Shown here: positions 59,801 to 64,000 of the stretch, piece after piece
How the letters are laid out: each line of letters opens with the position of its first letter
Numbering within the stretch: position 1 is the stretch's first letter
Source of the DNA: Aldrovandia affinis
Lineage: Eukaryota; Chordata; Actinopteri; Notacanthiformes; Halosauridae
Length of the DNA: 64,000 bases
Assembly: GCA_029706075.1 (NCBI GenBank)
Contig: JAINUG010000209.1
Location: 992,001-1,056,000, forward strand
Reading direction: 5' to 3'
The notes under the pieces: model-generated
Told to the model about the DNA's origin: nothing
Database searches by the model: none
Seen by the model: the letters and a program-made list of their open reading frames with translations, nothing else
Position numbers and translations under genes: made by a program

Positions 59801-61773
59801 GTGTTTTCTTTTAAAGAAAAAACATAGTGTAACGAAACCAATTGATTTGCATTGCCAATTTGTGTTCTCACCCATCTCCAGGCAATTCAGAACCAGTTGG
59901 GGGAGGAGCTGCTGCAGGACCTTATCAACTTCTGCCTCAGGTACATGGGGCTCATCAAATTGCCCAAGAAAAGGTGAGGTTTTACACCTGTAGAGAAAGA
60001 TTGAGAAGGGAGAGAGAATGAGAAACATCTTGATATGGGTACTGAAACATTCACTGAAGAGCGTGGCATGACAAGGATCTTACTGCTTAGCTGTCACTGT
60101 GTCAGTAGATTGTTGCTTTTCTCCTTTCCCTGTTCTTTAAAGGGTGAATGGTCAGAGTCTGTTATTGTGTCTACTATTATATCAGTGCGCTCATCATCTG
60201 TGATTCTGGGTGCCTTTTGCTCTGTGTCACTGCATTGCTTTTACTCAGAACATTTAGTATAACATGAGCCAATGGAGAATTCTGCATATATGAAGAGATT
60301 ATGGGTGCATGGTCAGTTTAGGGCCCAGTGAAGCACTTACTAAATATACTTTAAAATAAACAGAAATTGCAGTGCTTCAAAAGGTACCCTACTGGTAGTG
60401 GGGGTGAATGTGGCATTGTGCTATGATAAGAATATGAATTGCTCCGACGCTGGCCATGGCGACCGGGGTTCGATTCCCCGGCCAGTCGGCTCTGGCAATT
60501 TTTGGAGTACCTTTGGTCTTGCCCGTTGGCGGAAATTGATTCTGTCCGCCCCAGGGAGGGGGGAAGGAAGCCGACAAGTCGTTCGTCATGCGCACAGGAG
60601 TGGATCTGGGGTGCCGGAGTTACGGTCGTCGGCTTGGCGAGTGCCATCTCGGAGGAGACGATACTTTGCCTTCGTCGCTGCCAGTCACAGGGCTACGGCA
60701 GCGAACTATGAGGGAGGGATTGACCTGAAAATAGTGGGTGTAATTGGCTACCAAATTGGGAGAAAAATTGGATAAAATCAAAAAAAAAAAAAAAAAAAAA
60801 AAAGAATTGCTTTGAATGCGTATCAATGGATAAAGGGTGGGAAATGGATTTGGATATGACGCACCAACATATGTACACCTTATTTAACTGATGTAGCAAA
60901 AAGTGATATATAACAGGGATTACATTATCAAAGAAAATGATTTTTTTTTCATCGTCAGTGTTAATTTATCAAGTATCATTTTTAACTAAATGTAGTCATG
61001 TCTCTGCAGTTTAATTATTTATTCACTATTTTTTCTCTGATGTTAACTGTTATTTGTTTATGGCAAAATACGCAAAGCACTTTATGGAACAGAGGTAATT
61101 GTGCAGAATATATAAACTTAATGCAGTGGTTTTACCATTCTACTTTCTGTGATGGCCCTACATGTCTATCTCACTACTTCGCCCCTACCTCCACTAATCA
61201 TCTTTCTTGTTTGTTTGTTTTTCTGTCTCAGGGGCACTTTTATTGAATTCCGCAATGGCATGCTCAACATCTCTCCGATTGGTCGGAGCTGTACATTTGA
61301 AGAGCGAATAGAATTCTCTGAAATTGACAAGGTATCTAATCTAGTTTCTCAATGCACATCAAACGTGAAGGTCCTTTAATTAGAACTCTCCAGACTCTCA
61401 CTGGTGTTCCAGGAACTCCAGTCAACCGGTATGTGGAAAAGGTGCATCATTATGGCCCATTGGTGCTCAATTATTTAGGAACAAGTTATTGTACTGTACA
61501 GTATTGTAGCTCTAAAAACATTTTTTTACAGTGCATTATTACGGCATGTGGTTGATCAAGGTTACCTATAATTTGTAAGTGTTATCATCCTGCTAAGAGT
61601 ATTCAGGGCTTGGCAATTAAACATAGCATCGGAGCCATTTGTCTGATCCCTTTACCCTCTCTCGTCCCCTTTCCCCCATCGTCTCCCCTCCGCACAGAGA
61701 GAGAAGATCCGAGAGAAGTTTGTGGCAGCCTTGCAGGAGGAGTTTGCTGGAAAGGGCCTGCGATTCACCAGGG
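53812..61773 (+). CDS. pmm1: Phosphomannomutase 1, 5' six coding exons (truncated by window end)
   Basis: A cytosolic haloacid-dehalogenase-fold enzyme that interconverts mannose 6-phosphate and mannose 1-phosphate for GDP-mannose supply. Exons: 53812-53895, 58648-58765, 59587-59663, 59882-59973, 61232-61331 and 61698-61773, all GT-AG and in frame, giving 182 complete codons. Residues 13-24 ([12 protein letters not shown]) contain the nucleophile Asp18 and acid/base Asp20. Exon 2 has [18 protein letters not shown], exon 3 [16 protein letters not shown], exon 4 [13 protein letters not shown] and LPKKR, exon 5 [20 protein letters not shown] and exon 6 [36 protein letters not shown] and [10 protein letters not shown] favour PMM1 over PMM2. 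The remaining roughly 80 residues, with the metal-binding DVFP...D region, are expected beyond 64000. A 4.75-kb first intron holds a hAT MITE. Confidence 0.95.
53980..54451. mobile_element. hAT-type MITE in pmm1 intron 1
   Basis: Ends TAGGGTGGCCAT and ATGGCCACCCTA. GCCAAAAG is duplicated exactly at 53972-53979 and 54452-54459. No transposase frame is present. Confidence 0.9.
54460..55999. other. pmm1 intron 1, middle part, nothing coding recognised
   Basis: It contains a hAT-like fragment near 54815-54860 and a CpG-richer stretch around 55290-55500. No exon was supported. Confidence 0.35.
56006..56134. repeat. Imperfect long palindrome
   Basis: AGCTGCAATAGAGTTCTCTC and AGCTGCAGGAATAT on the left mirror ATATTCCTGCAGCT and AGAGCTGTATTGCAGCT on the right, about 43-bp arms with mismatches. 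Probably a foldback MITE. Confidence 0.7.
56155..56200. repeat. Perfect 18-bp hairpin
   Basis: CTAGCTCTAAACAGAACC at 56155-56172 is the exact reverse complement of GGTTCTGTTTAGAGCTAG at 56183-56200, with a 10-base loop. A third partial copy lies near 55890. Confidence 0.8.
57300..57440 (+). mobile_element. Degraded interspersed repeat (LINE 3'-end type)
   Basis: TGTGCGGAGTTTGCATGTTC, CAAAGACATGCACGTTAGGC, CCCTGCGATGGATTGG and a closing (ATGG)n resemble a repeat widespread in fish. Family not named with certainty. Confidence 0.6.
60444..60803 (+). mobile_element. tRNA-related SINE with poly(A) tail
   Basis: A B-box region GGGGTTCGATTCCCCGGCC is followed by a body with CCGCCCCAGGGAGG and ATTGGCTACCAAATTGGGAG, ending in about 24 A. 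GAATTGCT is duplicated at 60436-60443 and 60804-60811. It lies in pmm1 intron 4. Confidence 0.88.
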
Positions 61774-62302
61774 GTAAGTGAGTGAGTCTGGGATCCATAT
61801 CTGTGAGTGGATTGAATGACACTTTTTTTTGTCCTTTTTGCTCTTTCTTCAACATGTTTTCAGTGTATGGCTGGGCCATGCGCACGTGTGCACACTCGTG
61901 GGTCCTCGCGTACCTGCTCCGCTTGTGTACACGCGTGAGCATTTACTGTCTTTAATGTAGACAGCAGTCTGTAAAGATAGTCACTATGAGAATCTGTCAC
62001 TGGCCATCTTCCAGTCTGATCAGTCCATCTCTGTGTGTATCCTGTGTCTTACAGACAGTGAAGTGTCATTCTAAGTCTTACTATGTTTTAGGCTCTTTTT
62101 GAGTCTCTGAAAGCTTCTTGCCTGCTCTTTTAAAGAAGGACTGTACATTTTCATTAATTAACGTAACTTGTAAAAAAACTTTCAATTTGATGTCAATGTC
62201 AATATGTAGCAATTGGTTCCTGGCTCAACTAAACTGCTCCTTCTCCCGTCAATGATGTAACCCAACCATACACTTAGCATCTAAACTAAAATGAGCATTC
62301 AA

Positions 62303-62700
62303 GGGGGCGGCGGATGGCGTAGCGGTCTAACGCGCCACACTTTGGTGTGGTGTGCGCTGCCTGTCAGGGACGTGGTTCGAAACCCGCGTCTCTACCAGAC
62401 CGAGCCTGGTCGTCAGGCCCGATCGGAGGCGGCATTTGGCTGTCCGCCTCCGGGGGAGGGGGGAGGGTGAGCCGGCATGAGACCGTCGAGGAGAAGGTTA
62501 AAGGCGTCCGTGGAAGAATTTCCGTCTTGGAAAAGGCGGGAACAATCGGCCAGGAATGTGTGTCTCGCTCCCGGAGGACAGGCGGCGGACTCGTGGGGGT
62601 GGGGAATTGAAATAAATAGAGGGTATAATTGGCAACCAAATTGGGAGAAAAACGGGAAAAAAATAGAAATAAATGTATTAAAAAAATTAAAAAATTTACA
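62303..62700 (+). mobile_element. tRNA-derived SINE, plus orientation
   Basis: An A-box-like GGATGGCGTAGCGGTCTAAC, B box GGTTCGAAACCC, and a 3' body with AATTGGCAACCAAATTGGGA and an A-rich end. No target duplication was resolved. Confidence 0.85.
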
Positions 62701-63618
62701 AAAATCCACTACACTTTTTTTTTTTTTTTTTTTGCTGGGTTTTATATTTCAACACTGTATGGTAGGAAAGCCAGCTTGTATTGTCAACAGTAGGAGGAGG
62801 GTTGGGTTCAAGTTTACTTAATGCCCAATAGATAACAGATCAAGATTAGAGCACTCCTTTAACATTTCACATTGTACAAATCATTGGGACAAATGAGTGA
62901 ATTCATACCTTCGGTACCCTACGCACACCTCACCTCCCGTCTTATATTTTTCTATTGTTTTTCCCCATTTAGAAGGATGTCACGCTTTACTCTTTGCAAC
63001 CTTTGGCTAATGATCTGTGAAAGCACGCCTGGTTTTGCTGTGCAAACAACCTTAGGCGTTTGTTGTTTTTCCTCAGAGTTCAGTCGGTGCATTCATTTGG
63101 TGACACTCCTTCAGACCTGTTCAATCAGCACGTACTTTAGAGAAGGGAGTGTGCGCAGATGTGTGTTTGCCCATGTATGTGGGCAGGTGCCCAGGAAATG
63201 CCCACACTAGAAAATCAGCTAACAGTTTTTATATCACTAGTGTAGTAGAGTAGAGTGCAGCTGTGGTTTGAGTGGGCATTTGCCTGTAGTCAGGGTCACA
63301 CATGGTGATGTGATGTATTACGGCCTTAGTGTTTTTTGCTTAATATTTATAGCAGTCATAATTCCTAAAGGAGGACAAAACCAATTGTCACCTAACCTAA
63401 TTTCAGGAAGGTTCTTCCAGGATGGTTCCCAGCAATGGTGTTTTGGTTGGACGTAATAAACATTTCTAAACAAATTTACATGTTGTGTGCTTTACATATC
63501 CAACTCTTCTCCTACATTATTTCCAGCTCTGATGTCAAAGCTTTAATTAGAATGTTACATTAAAATTGTAAAGTAAGCTAAACATGTTTTTATTTTATTT
63601 TATTTATAGTTTACATTT

Positions 63619-63971
63619 TTTCCCGTTTTTCTCACAATTTGGTTGCCAATTATACCCTCTATTTATCTCAATTCACCCTCCCCCACGAGTCCGCCTGTCC
63701 ATCCTCCGGGTAACAAGCTAATTTTTCACGGGCCAGCAGATCTGCCTCCCCCAAGACGGAACTCGCCCACAGACACCGTTCCGCTACTCGACGAACTCGT
63801 GCCAGCTCACCCTTCCCCCTCCTCCTGAGGTGGACAGCCAAATGCTGCCCCGATCGGGGCTAATGGCCAGGGCTGGTCTGGCTTTCGAACCGTGTCCCTG
63901 ATAGGCAGCGCATACTTGTATCAGACCAGCCAAGTTACAGTGCGTTAGACCGCCACGCTATCCACCGCCCC
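63619..63971 (-). mobile_element. tRNA-derived SINE, minus orientation
   Basis: Reverse-oriented relative of the SINE at 62303: it starts CCCGTTTTTCTCACAATTTG and ends CGCCACGCTATCCACCGCCC, the reverse of the A-box end. B box (reverse) at CTTTCGAACCGTGTCCCTGA. Confidence 0.85.
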
Positions 63972-64000
63972 TAAACAAAATTAATTTTTAGGTGGCTTTT

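Larger units (their letters stand above)
61774..64000. other. pmm1 intron 6, no further exon
   Basis: After the GTAAGT donor at 61774 no segment encoding the next conserved part of PMM1 was found. The intron carries two oppositely oriented SINEs. Confidence 0.6.

Noticed and set aside
53812-61773. Assignment as pmm2
   Set aside because: Residues in exons 2, 3 and 5 follow the PMM1 pattern ([23 protein letters not shown]).

Overview
The window is nuclear DNA of a ray-finned fish, most likely a teleost. It carries four vertebrate protein genes with GT-AG introns, at densities of Tc1/mariner elements, hAT-type MITEs, tRNA-derived SINEs and microsatellites typical of fish genomes. I worked from sequence alone, so the species is not identified. 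Gene names rest on recognised family motifs and on splice models that I checked codon by codon.

Layout: a tRNA-Arg(CCT) gene (1538-1610); plbd1, a lysosomal phospholipase B-like gene, complete on + (2145-11240, 11 coding exons, 541 aa); tnfrsf13c, the BAFF receptor, complete on + (13700-16124, 3 coding exons, 211 aa); gucy2c, the receptor guanylate cyclase C, complete on - (19752-41657, 26 coding exons, 1078 aa); a transposon-rich gap (about 41.7-53.8 kb) with a pogo-like transposon, a solo LTR and Tc1 copies; and the first six coding exons of pmm1, phosphomannomutase 1, on + (53812-61773), which runs off the right edge.

The genes do not form a pathway. Guanylate cyclase C is the gut receptor for guanylin-type peptides, PLBD1 is a lysosomal hydrolase, BAFF-R is a B-cell survival receptor, and PMM1 interconverts mannose phosphates. 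Their order matters more: PLBD1 and GUCY2C are neighbours on human 12p13, whereas TNFRSF13C and PMM1 lie on human 22q13, so this fish interval interleaves two human blocks.

The points most worth following up are: a BAFF-R ligand-binding module that has lost one complete disulfide pair; a gucy2c stop codon and PDZ-type tail sitting at the edge of a minisatellite; a possible GC donor in plbd1; an LTR retrotransposon that encodes a zinc-knuckle and coiled-coil protein but no polymerase and lies inside a SINE; and a cluster of ten copies of a TGACTTAGGC-like motif in both orientations near 17 kb that I cannot assign. I found no evidence of a wholly new multi-gene system.
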